From contig CAYRDX010000011.1 of the NCBI GenBank assembly GCA_964423205.1, forward strand, positions 1 to 64,000: 64,000 bases of DNA. Reading direction: 5' to 3'. A program made the position numbers and the translations under genes. Within the stretch, counting starts at the first letter, position 1; every line of letters starts with the position of its first letter. Of the stretch, positions 1-9,068 are shown piece by piece. The notes below the pieces were generated by a model that was given only the letters and a program-made list of their open reading frames with translations, did no database searches and was not told the origin of the DNA. Origin of the DNA: UBA6168 sp964423205. GTDB taxonomy: Bacteria; Bacteroidota; Bacteroidia; Chitinophagales; Saprospiraceae.

Positions 1-70
1 TTCCAATTTCCCCCGAGCACTCGGGGTCCAATTTCCAATTTCCAATTTCCTTTTTCCTTTTTACTTGTTC
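1..70. repeat. Family A dispersed repeat, partial copy at window edge
   Basis: This is the end of an interspersed repeat seen seven times in the window. It holds the palindrome CCCCGAGCACTCGGGG (11-26), flanked by iterated caatttcc and cctttttac words. The copy is cut by the window start. Confidence 0.8.
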
Positions 71-175
71 CTAAGGAAAACTTGGTGTTTTGACAAAAAT
101 ACAAGACTTGAAGGGATAGGATGCCTTTGGTCTGCTTTTTTTGAAATATTGTGCTGAAATGGACTTTAGGGACGT

Positions 176-1063
176 TTAATCCCTTGAATACTCTCTCAAC
201 ATGCGCACTACTTCATCACGTGAAGGAAGAATAATAAGGACTGTTCGTCTGTTTGATGCCCTGCCTTCCGGACTTTCATTGGATGCCCGGGGCTGGAACT
301 CGCCTTTCCCGGAAGGGGTAATCTGACTTGGGTTTACTCCAAATTCATTGTATAGTGCTCTCGCAACCTGATTGGCCTTCAATACACTGTATTCCCAATT
401 GTCCCGGAAATCACGTCCGCGGATATGGACATTATCGGTATGGCCCTCCACGCCGATGTTGAATTGCGGATTTTTGTTCAAGACTTCGGCTATCTTGCCG
501 ATTACAATAAGTGCATCTTTGCTGAACTCCGTTGTGGAAGGTTTGAAAATCAATTTATCCGACAAGATCACGCGTAAGCTTCCGTCTTTTACTTCCATTA
601 ATAGTTCAGTAGGAGGAATGGTTCTTAGTGCAGCTTGTATGGAGTCTGATAGAATCTTAAGGTCTCTTTCCTGTTTTTCGATAGCCCGGTTCAGGCTTAA
701 TATGAATTCCTGTTTTTCCGACACCTCTTCGCGTTTCTGCTGCAACATGACCTCGGCCATTTGCTGCTGAGAGAGGGACTTATTGATGAGGTTTTCTATT
801 TCTTTTTCAAGGCTTTTAATCCTGGCTTCATGCTTGTCGTGGATAATGTACAAGGCCTTGTTTTCACCATTCTTTTCGGCAATTTCCAGGTCTTTTTGCG
901 CGATTTCCCTGTTGAGGGCAATTATACGGGTATTCAGGATGGCAGCAGTGCTGTCTCTGTTGGCCACTTCGGCGAGAAACTTCTTTTTGCTGATGCAGGA
1001 AGATTGAGATAACGAAAAAATGAAGAATGAAATCAGAATGATAGTAAAACGAAACCCGGGCAT
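176..1063 (-). CDS. OmpA-family envelope protein with coiled coil
   Basis: A 295-residue exported protein. It has a hydrophobic N-terminal signal ending near C23 (SLSQSSC, a weak lipobox), a long charged heptad-like region at about 30-145 and a C-terminal OmpA/MotB-like peptidoglycan-binding domain at about 165-290. That domain contains VEGHTDN and the NRRT motif typical of the family. Family knowledge says this domain anchors outer-membrane or periplasmic proteins to peptidoglycan. The frame is open to a TTG at 1072, but the ATG at 1063 gives a better signal peptide and is preferred. It lies downstream of another coiled-coil envelope gene on the same strand, separated by a strong hairpin. 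The exact cellular role is unknown. Confidence 0.85.
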   Translation of the reverse strand: MPGFRFTIILISFFIFSLSQSSCISKKKFLAEVANRDSTAAILNTRIIALNREIAQKDLEIAEKNGENKALYIIHDKHEARIKSLEKEIENLINKSLSQQQMAEVMLQQKREEVSEKQEFILSLNRAIEKQERDLKILSDSIQAALRTIPPTELLMEVKDGSLRVILSDKLIFKPSTTEFSKDALIVIGKIAEVLNKNPQFNIGVEGHTDNVHIRGRDFRDNWEYSVLKANQVARALYNEFGVNPSQITPSGKGEFQPRASNESPEGRASNRRTVLIILPSRDEVVRMLREYSRD

Positions 1064-1078
1064 AATAAACAAAATAAT

Positions 1079-1109
1079 GTGCTGCCGGGGTCATGGCAAC
1101 CGGCAGCAC
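1079..1109 (-). terminator. Hairpin between two envelope genes
   Basis: A perfect 10-bp stem (GTGCTGCCGG / CCGGCAGCAC) with an 11-nt loop lies between the end of the 300-aa gene and the start of the OmpA gene. Read on the minus strand it is followed by attattttgttt, which is fairly U-rich. It may therefore be a terminator, or an attenuator giving partial read-through into the OmpA gene. Confidence 0.5.
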
Positions 1110-1145
1110 TGATGACTATTTTATATCAATGGTACAAACTCTACT

Positions 1146-2048
1146 TTATTCCAAACGGAAACTGGCAGCACCGAGTAAACCAACATCGGTGTAAACAGCC
1201 ACACGGTAGTAACCTGAAGTCAGTTTATCTTCCAGTTCGTAGATGAAAGAAAGGCGCTGGTTTTCAGCGACGTTCACTTCCTGTTGTTTTACGGCAATGA
1301 TGTCCATTGGAGCATCTGACAAAGTGATCTTTGCCTGAATGGGGTTTTCTGCCTGCACCGGCGTGCCTTTATCGTCAGTTATAACGAGATAAACCGGGCG
1401 AACTCCCCTGTATTCCTGCGCAACGCTCATAAGGTCGAAGCTTACCATTACCCTTCTGGCACGGCGGGCCTTGACAGTTGCCTTTGGCTTTTTCTTTTCA
1501 ACTTCCACACGGAATGCACTTGCTTTGAAGTTGGCGAGAGTGAGCCGCTTTACTTCTTCCTGAATCGTCCGGTTCAGGTTTGCCAATGCCGTGTTTTCCG
1601 ATTTCGCCTGCGCAAGGTCGGCAGTTAGCTGACCGGTAACTACCCGCAATGAGTCGTTTTCAGTCTGAAGGCGGTTGATTGATGATTGCAGGTCGGAGCG
1701 AACACCAATCAATTGCTGAATCTGAGTTTTCAGATTCTTGCTCTCGGTGGATGAAGTGGCCCTGATGCGTTTGATGAGTGCATCTTTTTCAGCAATCAGT
1801 TTTTGAGCACTTTCAACAGATCCCTGCAGTAATTCATTTTCATTTGCCAGGTTTGCGTATGCGTTTTGGAGGCTGTCAACCTCGAACTGCAATCCAGCCT
1901 TTAGTTCATCCAGTTGGCTTACTTGAGTTGTGAGCTGTTCGATTTCGGCTGCTTTGGTTTTGTTAGTGTTGTAGCCCCAAAACCCAACACCCAACAAGGC
2001 AAGGAGAAGGACAACTGTTAAAATAATTTGGCCTTGTTTAGAATTCAT
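1146..2048 (-). CDS. Membrane-anchored coiled-coil protein, unknown function
   Basis: A 300-residue protein with one N-terminal transmembrane segment (about 8-27) and a short cytoplasmic end. A long coiled coil follows at about 33-165, rich in L, Q, E, N and S. A basic linker (KKKPKATVKARRARR) leads to a C-terminal, probably beta-rich domain of about 110 residues. I do not recognise a named family. The layout resembles Bacteroidota periplasmic structural proteins anchored in the inner membrane. It precedes an OmpA-type gene on the same strand and may act with it in envelope organisation. That role is inferred from context only. Confidence 0.75.
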   Translation of the reverse strand: MNSKQGQIILTVVLLLALLGVGFWGYNTNKTKAAEIEQLTTQVSQLDELKAGLQFEVDSLQNAYANLANENELLQGSVESAQKLIAEKDALIKRIRATSSTESKNLKTQIQQLIGVRSDLQSSINRLQTENDSLRVVTGQLTADLAQAKSENTALANLNRTIQEEVKRLTLANFKASAFRVEVEKKKPKATVKARRARRVMVSFDLMSVAQEYRGVRPVYLVITDDKGTPVQAENPIQAKITLSDAPMDIIAVKQQEVNVAENQRLSFIYELEDKLTSGYYRVAVYTDVGLLGAASFRLE

Positions 2049-2326
2049 AATTGATAAAAATTTAAGTGATAATTATGTAAAAATCCTATTGACTTTTTCA
2101 GCGGTGTACTGTTGTAAAAGTAACAAAGCACATCCAGATCTGATGTCAAAGGTTAATTGACTTTTCTCAGAATTTCAGGGGATTTAAGATTTTACTATTG
2201 CCTTGAAATTCAAACGCTAAAAGAATGGATTTTCTTAAAGAGGTGATTAAAATGCTATTAAATCTGAATTAATACTAATAGACTATTTTAAAGCGTCGGT
2301 ATAGGAAGCAGTAAGGGTTTACGCAG

Positions 2327-2869
2327 TTAAAAGTCCAGAAATCCTTCCAGTTGATCTTTGATGGCTTTGAGCGTCGAAACATCTGTTATTTTTCCATTTT
2401 CATCAACCAGATTTTCAATGGAAGAGATGGGTAATCTATTTGGATAAATGACTGTTCCTACATGATTCAAAATGCCGGTTAAATGCTCCAGTCCTCTCAG
2501 ATTTCCAGCCCTGCCAGTGGCGATTCCAACCAGTGCAGCCTTTTTATCTTTAAAAGTAGCCTTGTATTTTCTAATGGAGCAGGCATCGATGAACAGCTTC
2601 AAAACACCGGGAAAACTACCGTTGTATTCAGGCACTACATAAATGAATTTCTCTGCAGGTATCAGGTAATTATCCTGAATTCGCTTAAGGCCTTTCACCA
2701 TGGTTTCTTTTTCATACATGTCGGGATGAAACCAACTGTGCTCGATTTCTGAAAGGTCAATGAGATGTACTTCCTCTTCCGTGATCGACTTCAGGGTATT
2801 GTAGTAGTGAAGTGAAAATTGCCTTGCCTTGCTATTGGGTCGGTTGGTTCCTGAAATGATGGTAATCAT
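2327..2869 (-). CDS. NADPH-dependent FMN reductase family protein
   Basis: A 180-residue flavodoxin-fold protein. The N-terminus ISGTNRPNSKA is the phosphate-binding loop of the NAD(P)H-dependent FMN reductase family, and VVPEYNGSFPGVLKLFID is the conserved PEYN-GS-P motif near the flavin. The length is typical. It follows paaC on the same strand with a 65-nt gap, so it may be co-transcribed with paaABC. Members reduce flavins, quinones or azo compounds. A role in supplying electrons to the epoxidase would be speculation, because the usual reductase for that enzyme is PaaE, which is not present here. Confidence 0.85.
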   Translation of the reverse strand: MITIISGTNRPNSKARQFSLHYYNTLKSITEEEVHLIDLSEIEHSWFHPDMYEKETMVKGLKRIQDNYLIPAEKFIYVVPEYNGSFPGVLKLFIDACSIRKYKATFKDKKAALVGIATGRAGNLRGLEHLTGILNHVGTVIYPNRLPISSIENLVDENGKITDVSTLKAIKDQLEGFLDF

Positions 2870-2934
2870 TTTGTTAATTTACCGGGTAACAAGACATGTC
2901 CAGAATGGTTCATAGGTTTCATAATGCGGTAATC

Positions 2935-3693
2935 CTACCATTCCAGTCCGGGATAAGCCCTTTGGAGGAATTGCATTTCGGCGAGCATGTATCCCAAATG
3001 CTCTGTGTGGCGACCCTCCTTTCCACCTTGTTGCATGAAGACACCTTTTGGGATGACCAGATTAGCTTCCTTTAAGACTGTGGATATGCGGTTTTCAAAA
3101 TCTTCACGCAGGTTTTCTGGATTAGGCCCGAGCTGATTATTGTGTACGAAAATCTCAAATTCCGCTGGAGTAGAAAACTCACCTATATAGGGCCAAAGTT
3201 GATTGACTGCGTCCTGTAACTTCTGATTACTTTCCTCTGTCCCATCCCCTAATCGCAACATCCATTCCCGGCTGAAACGCAAGTGGTAAGTGACCTCCTT
3301 TACGGATTTTCCTGCAAGCCCACTTAACCACTCATCCTTACTATGAATAAGCAGGTTGAAAAGTAAGTTGTTCCAATTATCTATGAAGAACTGTCTTGCC
3401 ACCGTTACAGCGAAATCCCCTTTTGGCAATTCCACGATAAGCAGATTTCTAAAATGCCACACATCCCGTAGAAAAGCTATGTCATCCTCTGATTTTCCCT
3501 GTGCTTCGAGTAGAGCTATTTGTTGGTAGATGTTACGCGCCTGCCCAGTCAGGTCCAATGCGATATTGGTCAGGGCGAGGTCAGTTTCCATTTCTGGCCC
3601 GTGCCCACACCACTCGCTTAGCCTATGACCGAGAATCAGGGCATTGTCGCCCAAATGATACAGATACTTTATAAAATCAGGTGATGTTGTCAT
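2935..3693 (-). CDS. paaC: 1,2-phenylacetyl-CoA epoxidase structural subunit PaaC
   Basis: A 252-residue member of the PaaA/PaaC ferritin-like helical family. It reads TSPDFIKYLYHLGDNALILGHRLSEWCGHGPEMETDLAL, with later conserved LLFNLLIHSKDEWL and the GGKEGRHTEHLGYMLAEMQ segment typical of PaaC. In the known complex PaaC pairs with PaaA but lacks a working diiron site and plays a structural role. It is the third gene of a paaA-paaB-paaC run on the minus strand, starting 15 nt after paaB. The product acts in the cytoplasm on phenylacetyl-CoA in the aerobic hybrid pathway. Confidence 0.93.
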   Translation of the reverse strand: MTTSPDFIKYLYHLGDNALILGHRLSEWCGHGPEMETDLALTNIALDLTGQARNIYQQIALLEAQGKSEDDIAFLRDVWHFRNLLIVELPKGDFAVTVARQFFIDNWNNLLFNLLIHSKDEWLSGLAGKSVKEVTYHLRFSREWMLRLGDGTEESNQKLQDAVNQLWPYIGEFSTPAEFEIFVHNNQLGPNPENLREDFENRISTVLKEANLVIPKGVFMQQGGKEGRHTEHLGYMLAEMQFLQRAYPGLEW

Positions 3694-3708
3694 AGGTGAA
3701 ATGAAATG

Positions 3709-3993
3709 TCATATATGAGAAAGCTCGTCGGGTAGGTCGTAAAATGTAGGGTGACGGTAAATCTTATCCTTGGCTGGTTCAAAAAACGGGTCGGAATCAG
3801 CCGGGTCGGAGGCAGTTATGTGTGAAGATTCAACCACCCAGATACTGACGCCTTCATTCCGGCGAGTATAAACATCCCGTGCATTTTCCAGCGCCATTTC
3901 GGCGTCCACAGCGTGGATGCTGCCAGCATGTTTGTGATACAAGCCGTTTTTGCTGCGTATAAAGACCTCCCACAATGGCCAGTCGTTTTTCAT
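3709..3993 (-). CDS. paaB: 1,2-phenylacetyl-CoA epoxidase subunit PaaB
   Basis: A 94-residue PaaB. The N-terminal WPLWEVFIRSKNGLYHKHAGS and the following DAEMALENARDVYTRRNEGVSIWVV are diagnostic of this small subunit, which bridges PaaAC dimers in the epoxidase complex. The length matches the family (about 95). It sits between paaA (29-nt gap) and paaC (15-nt gap) in the usual paaABC order. Its only known function is structural, within the phenylacetyl-CoA epoxidase. Confidence 0.95.
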   Translation of the reverse strand: MKNDWPLWEVFIRSKNGLYHKHAGSIHAVDAEMALENARDVYTRRNEGVSIWVVESSHITASDPADSDPFFEPAKDKIYRHPTFYDLPDELSHI

Positions 3994-4022
3994 ATTATTT
4001 TACAATTATTTTTAGCTGATAC

Positions 4023-4982
4023 TCAGGCTACCTGTTGCCGTTTTTCCTGGGCCAATCTGTTTTTCTTCTTTTGGGCGTAAGAAAATGCAGCTTCGCGAAC
4101 CCAGGCGCCATTTTCATGAGCGGCCTTGCGTGCATCCAATCGTTGTTTGTTACATGGACCATTTCCCTTCACAACATTCCAAAACTCCTCCCAATTGATT
4201 TCGCCGAAATCGTAGTGCCCTCTTTGTTCGTTCCACTTCAGATTTGGGTCAGGAATTTTAATACCCAGGATTTCAGCTTGTGGCACGGTAGTATCCACGA
4301 ATTGCTGTCTCAATTCATCATTTGACTTTCGCTTTATCTTCCACTTCATGGATAGTTCGCTATTCGCTGATTCAGTATCCGGAGGGCCAAACATCATCAG
4401 CGATGGCCACCACCACCGATTCAAAGCATCCTGAGCTATATGCTTTTGCAATTCTGAGCCCCGGCAAAGGGTAAGCAAGATCTCATATCCCTGCCTTTGA
4501 TGAAAGCTTTCCTCTTTGCAAATCCTAACCATAGCGCGTGCATAGGGCCCGTAGGATGTCCGGGTTAGCATGACCTGATTCATGATGGCTGCGCCATCTA
4601 CCAGCCAACCAATAGCGCCAATGTCTGCCCATGAAAGGGTTGGGTAGTTGAAAATGCTGGAATATTTAGCCTTGCCACTGAGCAATTGTTCAACCAATTC
4701 ATCGCGGCTTATGCCTAATGTTTCAGCGGCGCTGTAGAGATACAACCCATGTCCGGCTTCGTCCTGTACCTTCGCCAGCAAAATGAGCTTACGCCGAAGC
4801 GAGGGGGCCCGTGTAATCCAATTACCTTCAGGCAACATGCCAATGATTTCGGAGTGTGCGTGTTGGGATATCTGCCGGATTAAGGTTTTTCGGTAGGCAT
4901 CCGGCATCCAGTCTTTAGGTTCAATTTTGATTTCAGCATCCACTCTTTCCTGAAATCGCGTTTCGAGGTGTATATCTTCCAT
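4023..4982 (-). CDS. paaA: 1,2-phenylacetyl-CoA epoxidase catalytic subunit PaaA
   Basis: A 319-residue catalytic subunit that epoxidises the ring of phenylacetyl-CoA with O2 at a diiron centre. Likely iron ligands are visible as E45, the EAGH pair E75/H78 and the EESFH segment at 157-161. Length and sequence match the PaaA family (about 310). It is the first gene of paaABC, with a TAnnTTTG box 42 nt upstream. paaD, paaE and the later phenylacetate genes are not in this window. The oxygen requirement contrasts with the anaerobic-type benzoyl-CoA genes found further along. Confidence 0.95.
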   Translation of the reverse strand: MEDIHLETRFQERVDAEIKIEPKDWMPDAYRKTLIRQISQHAHSEIIGMLPEGNWITRAPSLRRKLILLAKVQDEAGHGLYLYSAAETLGISRDELVEQLLSGKAKYSSIFNYPTLSWADIGAIGWLVDGAAIMNQVMLTRTSYGPYARAMVRICKEESFHQRQGYEILLTLCRGSELQKHIAQDALNRWWWPSLMMFGPPDTESANSELSMKWKIKRKSNDELRQQFVDTTVPQAEILGIKIPDPNLKWNEQRGHYDFGEINWEEFWNVVKGNGPCNKQRLDARKAAHENGAWVREAAFSYAQKKKNRLAQEKRQQVA

Positions 4983-5487
4983 AAGTCGAGGGTTGGGACG
5001 TGATTTTTGGTTTTTCAGGCAGGCAAATTTATGCTTTTTTGGTTTGATGCTTTCGATTTACACATAGTAGGATTTTTTCTGGAGCCTAAAGCATTAGCTT
5101 TCAGGTAAGTTTTATCATAGTTAAATTTCGATAGGTAATAAAAATATGCTTTATAAAATATTTACATCTCAGGAGAAGATCACTACATTTGTCCTTGTTC
5201 CGAGTAGAAATTCTGATTTAGGATTTCTGACTTAATTAAACGCTCAAATTTTCAACTTTTCAGGATGTTTATCAGCAACCCCGTAGTATGGGTTTTCGCT
5301 TATCGACATAAGTTGATTTTGGGTAAAAATAGCGCTCCAAATATCATTTAACAAATTAGTCTCTGCTCTTTGGCGAATTGAGCCAGCGCATAGGTTGCTT
5401 CCTGAGCAAAATTTTGGGCTCGTTCAAAACAGGTGAAGAGTGGCGACAAATCCATCACGAAGGCGTTAGTCCTGTAAATCTAAAATC
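4983..5487. other. Divergent intergenic region, no gene seen
   Basis: About 500 bp between paaA (minus) and the PLP-enzyme gene (plus). Apart from one promoter-like box for paaA I see no repeat, RNA or credible ORF in it. It is AT-rich and presumably holds the control regions of both flanking genes. Confidence 0.6.
5024..5031 (-). promoter_or_regulatory. Bacteroidota-type -7 box upstream of paaA
   Basis: On the minus strand the sequence reads TAAATTTG, matching TAnnTTTG, 42 nt upstream of the paaA ATG. No clear -33 TTG is visible at the expected distance, so the call is tentative. Confidence 0.4.
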
Positions 5488-6774
5488 ATGAAATTACCAA
5501 CCTCCCATGTCGAGTTAGTTAATCAGCTCGCAATCCGTCTCAGAGATTTAGGCATCATTCATCTTGATATGGATGAGCAAACTATGTCCAACCGCAGAAC
5601 AATTAAAGTAAAAGGTAAGGAATTGCTGAATTATTCAAGTTGCAATTATGTTGGACTTGAAACGGATGCACGACTGAAAGAAGCTGCTATAAAAGCAGTC
5701 GAACAATATGGGGTACAGTTTTATACTGTACGGGCTTATTTGTCCCTGCACATGTATCAGGAGTTGGAAAGCATGATGGATGAAATTTTCGGCCATCCCA
5801 CTGTAGTTATGCCTACAACAATGTTGGGGCATTTATCAGTTATACCAGTTGTAGTTGGAAGCCGGGACGCTGTAATACTGGACCATCAGGTACACACCAG
5901 TGTGCAGATGACAACAAAAATCCTCAAGGCCGGAGGTACGCATAATGAGATGATTCGGCATAACCGAATGGATTATCTGGAATCCAGAATTAAAAAACTC
6001 ATTACTCAATACGATAAGGTTTGGTATCTAGCAGATGGAGTTTATTCCATGTACGGAAATACTGCTCCCATGGAAGAACTATATGAATTGATGAATCGAT
6101 ATGAGCAATTCTATGTTTACATCGACGATAGTCACGGCATGAGTTGGACTGGCAAACATGGCAACGGGGCAGTACTTTCAAGAATACCGTTCCATCCGCA
6201 AATGGTGCTGGTAACGAGTTTAGGTAAAGCCTTTGGGGCTTCAGGTGGAGTAGGTGTATTTTACGACAATACATTCAGAAATCTCGTTCGGAATTGTGGC
6301 AGCCCACTTATTTTCACTGGACCACTTCAACCAGCAACTTTGGGTGCGGCGGTGGCTTCAGCAAAAATCCACCTTTCAGATGACATCTACTTGCTTCAGT
6401 CTGATTTGGTGGAAAAAATCCGTTATTTCAAAAGAAGGGCAAAGGAATTGGAATTGCCTATTGTCAGTCAGGAGGAAACACCCATTCAGTTCCTGGGATG
6501 TGGTAAACTGGAGGTTGGGTTTGGATTAGTAAAAGCAATGATGGGTGATGGCATCTTCCCGAGCATTGCATGTTACCCGAGTGTACCATACAATAATACC
6601 GGTATTCGGTTCATGGTAACTGTTCATCATAGTTATGAAGACATTGACAGGTTGCTCGATTCTGTAGCTTTGAGAATGCCGCAATTGCTTGAAAAGGAGA
6701 ATTTCACGTTTGACCAGATTCATAAAGCTTTCAATCTAGGCAGTTACGCAACTGAGATTATTTCGGTAACCTGA
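5488..6774 (+). CDS. Alpha-oxoamine-synthase-like PLP-dependent aminotransferase
   Basis: A 428-residue fold-type I PLP enzyme of the KBL/BioF/serine palmitoyltransferase group. The signature YIDDSHGMSWTGKHGNG holds the PLP-ring aspartate and histidine, and VTSLGKAFGASGG holds the Schiff-base lysine, K247. Length is slightly above the usual 390-400, with an N-terminal extension. Such enzymes condense an amino acid with an acyl-CoA, or act on 2-amino-3-ketobutyrate. Which substrate is used here cannot be told from sequence, and no biotin, sphingolipid or threonine gene is adjacent. It stands alone, divergent from paaA. Confidence 0.8.
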   Translation: MKLPTSHVELVNQLAIRLRDLGIIHLDMDEQTMSNRRTIKVKGKELLNYSSCNYVGLETDARLKEAAIKAVEQYGVQFYTVRAYLSLHMYQELESMMDEIFGHPTVVMPTTMLGHLSVIPVVVGSRDAVILDHQVHTSVQMTTKILKAGGTHNEMIRHNRMDYLESRIKKLITQYDKVWYLADGVYSMYGNTAPMEELYELMNRYEQFYVYIDDSHGMSWTGKHGNGAVLSRIPFHPQMVLVTSLGKAFGASGGVGVFYDNTFRNLVRNCGSPLIFTGPLQPATLGAAVASAKIHLSDDIYLLQSDLVEKIRYFKRRAKELELPIVSQEETPIQFLGCGKLEVGFGLVKAMMGDGIFPSIACYPSVPYNNTGIRFMVTVHHSYEDIDRLLDSVALRMPQLLEKENFTFDQIHKAFNLGSYATEIISVT

Positions 6775-6837
6775 TAAATTAATGGTATTTGGCAAAAATC
6801 TTGATGAATAGGGATTCTATAAAAAGATCTAATTCTT

Positions 6838-8199
6838 TTGAAGGCTCTATTCATCAAGATAAATTCCTTTCTGGATGAATGGCTCATCTCCGGCCATTTA
6901 AAAGATTCTCCCATAGACTTACGTAAAGCAAGGGTTCTTGTCTACCTTCATACGTTTCTATTCCTGATATCTTTAGCCTTTTATTTCTCCAACACAGGGA
7001 ATTATCCGGGTGTCGCCAATCCGCAACTGGTTTCAGCTCTTCTTATCATTGTTGGTTTGACTCTTGTGTTCAAGTTTTTTGGAAACTTTAATTTATCTGG
7101 TAATCTACTGGCATTATTCTTTTTCCTTGTCCTTGCCGAAGCTGTTCCTTCAAGTGGGGGATTGTACTCTGATAACCTACTTTGGATGGTGGCTGCACCG
7201 CTTTTGGCTTTATTGTTTGCAAATCAATTATCAGGTTTTATATGGACAATAATATTGCTTCTTTATACAGTATATATGTTCATTCTTGAGGTGAATGCAC
7301 CAGAGTCCTATAGGGTTCAGACCTATAACCTGGATGCCATGTATTTTCTGATTACTTATTCTGGTTTGTTTATCATAATCGTTGGTGTGGTACTGATTTT
7401 CGCTAGCGGTCAGGCTCTTATCATCAAAGCCCTCAACGAAAAGAAAGCCGAACTGGAACAACAAAAACTGGAGATTTCTCAAAAAGCTCATTCCCTGAAA
7501 GAAGCCCAAACTGCCTTGAAAGCCTCTAACCGGGAACTCGAACAATTCGCATACGCTGCTTCCCACGACCTGAAAGAACCACTTCGCATGATAGGCTCTT
7601 ATACCCAGCTTATCAACCGTAAATTAAAAGACAGCCTTGACGACAAAACCGGCGAGTACATGAATTTTGTAACCAATGGGGTGGCAAGAATGGATAAATT
7701 GTTGATTGACCTTTTGGAATATTCACGGCTCGGACGCGGCAATACTCAGCCACGTGATACTGACCTCAATGAAATCATTTTTGTAGTTATCAATAACCTA
7801 ATGGCTTCCATGAAGGAGACCAATACAGAAATCTATACCAACCATTTGCCATCTATAGTGGCTACTTCGACCGAAATGATGCAACTATTCCAGAATCTGG
7901 TTGCCAACTCCATTAAATTCCGCAGAAAAGGCGAAAAACCCGTCATTGAACTGATTCATAACATTTCCGGAAAAAACCATGTTTTTGTTTTTACCGATAA
8001 TGGGATAGGCATTCCGGAAGAACATCGCGATACTGTGTTCAATATTTTCGAGCGCGTGCACGGACGTGAATATGAAGGAACGGGTATTGGACTAGCCACT
8101 TGTAAGAAAATAGTGATGAATCTTGGCGGAGAAATTAAAGTGGTTGAAGGCAATCAACCCGGTACAACTTTTAGATTTACCATTCCCTGCGCAAACTGA
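6838..8199 (+). CDS. Membrane sensor histidine kinase
   Basis: A 453-residue protein with several hydrophobic segments at about 30-200 and a coiled linker at about 200-235. A HisKA domain follows with phospho-acceptor H243 in YAASHDLKEPLRMI, then a HATPase_c domain with N-box LFQNLVANSIKF, G1 FTDNGIGIP and G2 EGTGIGLATCKK. The only plausible start is the TTG at 6838, because an in-frame stop lies at 6820-6822. The start is therefore weak, or an unusual ATT at 6832 is used. No response regulator is adjacent. The kinase resembles phytochrome-type kinases of Bacteroidota, and the input signal is unknown. Confidence 0.88.
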   Translation: MKALFIKINSFLDEWLISGHLKDSPIDLRKARVLVYLHTFLFLISLAFYFSNTGNYPGVANPQLVSALLIIVGLTLVFKFFGNFNLSGNLLALFFFLVLAEAVPSSGGLYSDNLLWMVAAPLLALLFANQLSGFIWTIILLLYTVYMFILEVNAPESYRVQTYNLDAMYFLITYSGLFIIIVGVVLIFASGQALIIKALNEKKAELEQQKLEISQKAHSLKEAQTALKASNRELEQFAYAASHDLKEPLRMIGSYTQLINRKLKDSLDDKTGEYMNFVTNGVARMDKLLIDLLEYSRLGRGNTQPRDTDLNEIIFVVINNLMASMKETNTEIYTNHLPSIVATSTEMMQLFQNLVANSIKFRRKGEKPVIELIHNISGKNHVFVFTDNGIGIPEEHRDTVFNIFERVHGREYEGTGIGLATCKKIVMNLGGEIKVVEGNQPGTTFRFTIPCAN

Positions 8200-8295
8200 A
8201 ACTATCCTTCCGTAAATTCCCTTATCACGACAGACTATCAATTGAATGGAATTCCTGACCTTTAACCCAGGGGTGATTGGTTCTGGCTTTTGACT

Positions 8296-8432
8296 GGTTT
8301 TTGATTGACGATATACGATTGACGAAATCAGATTTTTGATTTTCCGAGACGAAAACCGGCCGTGTGCGTCCCGGAAAATCAAATCCCGATAGCTATCGGG
8401 ATACGTCTTATATCTTAAATCTGAAATCAAAT
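8296..8432. repeat. Family C dispersed repeat with nested palindromes
   Basis: An iterated gatttttgattgacgatat-type sequence. It contains a perfect 20-bp palindrome at 8383-8402 (ATCCCGATAGCTATCGGGAT) and an inverted repeat, gattttccgagacg / cgtcccggaaaatc, around 8337-8380. Related copies lie at 38279-38344, 46390-46441 and 54392-54447. It fills most of the 307-bp gap after the kinase gene. Confidence 0.7.
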
Positions 8433-8506
8433 AACCTTTAAAATTTAGAACCAATCAGCCCTGCCTTTAACCCCAGTCATCGGTGAACTTATAGCATAAA
8501 AGGACT

Positions 8507-9007
8507 ATGGACAACGAACGAATCATCAGGGCAGTCAGGAATTTTTACAGAAGTGAATGGCATAGCGGGCTCTTTTTATTGATATGGGGATTCATTTCTC
8601 TTTTAAGCGGTGTCTTACTCCTCGTCTATTCCCAAAACGAGCTTTGGCAGGGATTTGCGGTTGGGGCAATAGTTCTTGCAGTGATTCAACTCATTGTTGC
8701 CAGTGTTGTCTTAAGACGTAAGTTTATCAGGTTTCGAAATTTCAGTCAGACTTTAAACGGGGCATGGATAATGGAAGAAAAAGAGCTTCTACAGCAAGTT
8801 TTGTACAATCATAAAAAGTCCAGAATTATCGAATCATTGCTCTTCTTCCTGGGTTTCTTGTTGATGATGATTGGTGCTTTTGGAGATGGAGGATATCACA
8901 TGACGGGGAGTGGGATGGCCATTAGTCTGCAAAGTGGAGTTACTTTGGTTTTTTATCTCTTTGCTGACTTACGGGCAACCTTATACAATCACGAAATAAG
9001 CCGTTAA
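8507..9007 (+). CDS. Four-helix membrane protein, unknown function
   Basis: A 166-residue protein not assigned to a family. Four hydrophobic segments are visible at about 22-41, 47-67, 105-123 and 134-150. A basic, partly amphipathic stretch (about 70-100) lies between the second and third and contains WIMEEKELLQQVLYN. The N-terminus MDNERIIRAVRNFYRSEW is soluble and probably cytoplasmic. Small proteins of this layout in Bacteroidota are annotated only as hypothetical membrane proteins. Neighbours give no clue. Confidence 0.65.
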   Translation: MDNERIIRAVRNFYRSEWHSGLFLLIWGFISLLSGVLLLVYSQNELWQGFAVGAIVLAVIQLIVASVVLRRKFIRFRNFSQTLNGAWIMEEKELLQQVLYNHKKSRIIESLLFFLGFLLMMIGAFGDGGYHMTGSGMAISLQSGVTLVFYLFADLRATLYNHEISR

Positions 9008-9068
9008 TGCTCCATGGGAGTCAAAACCTTTTAACATCAAACTGCGAAAATCAACAACTTAATACCAC

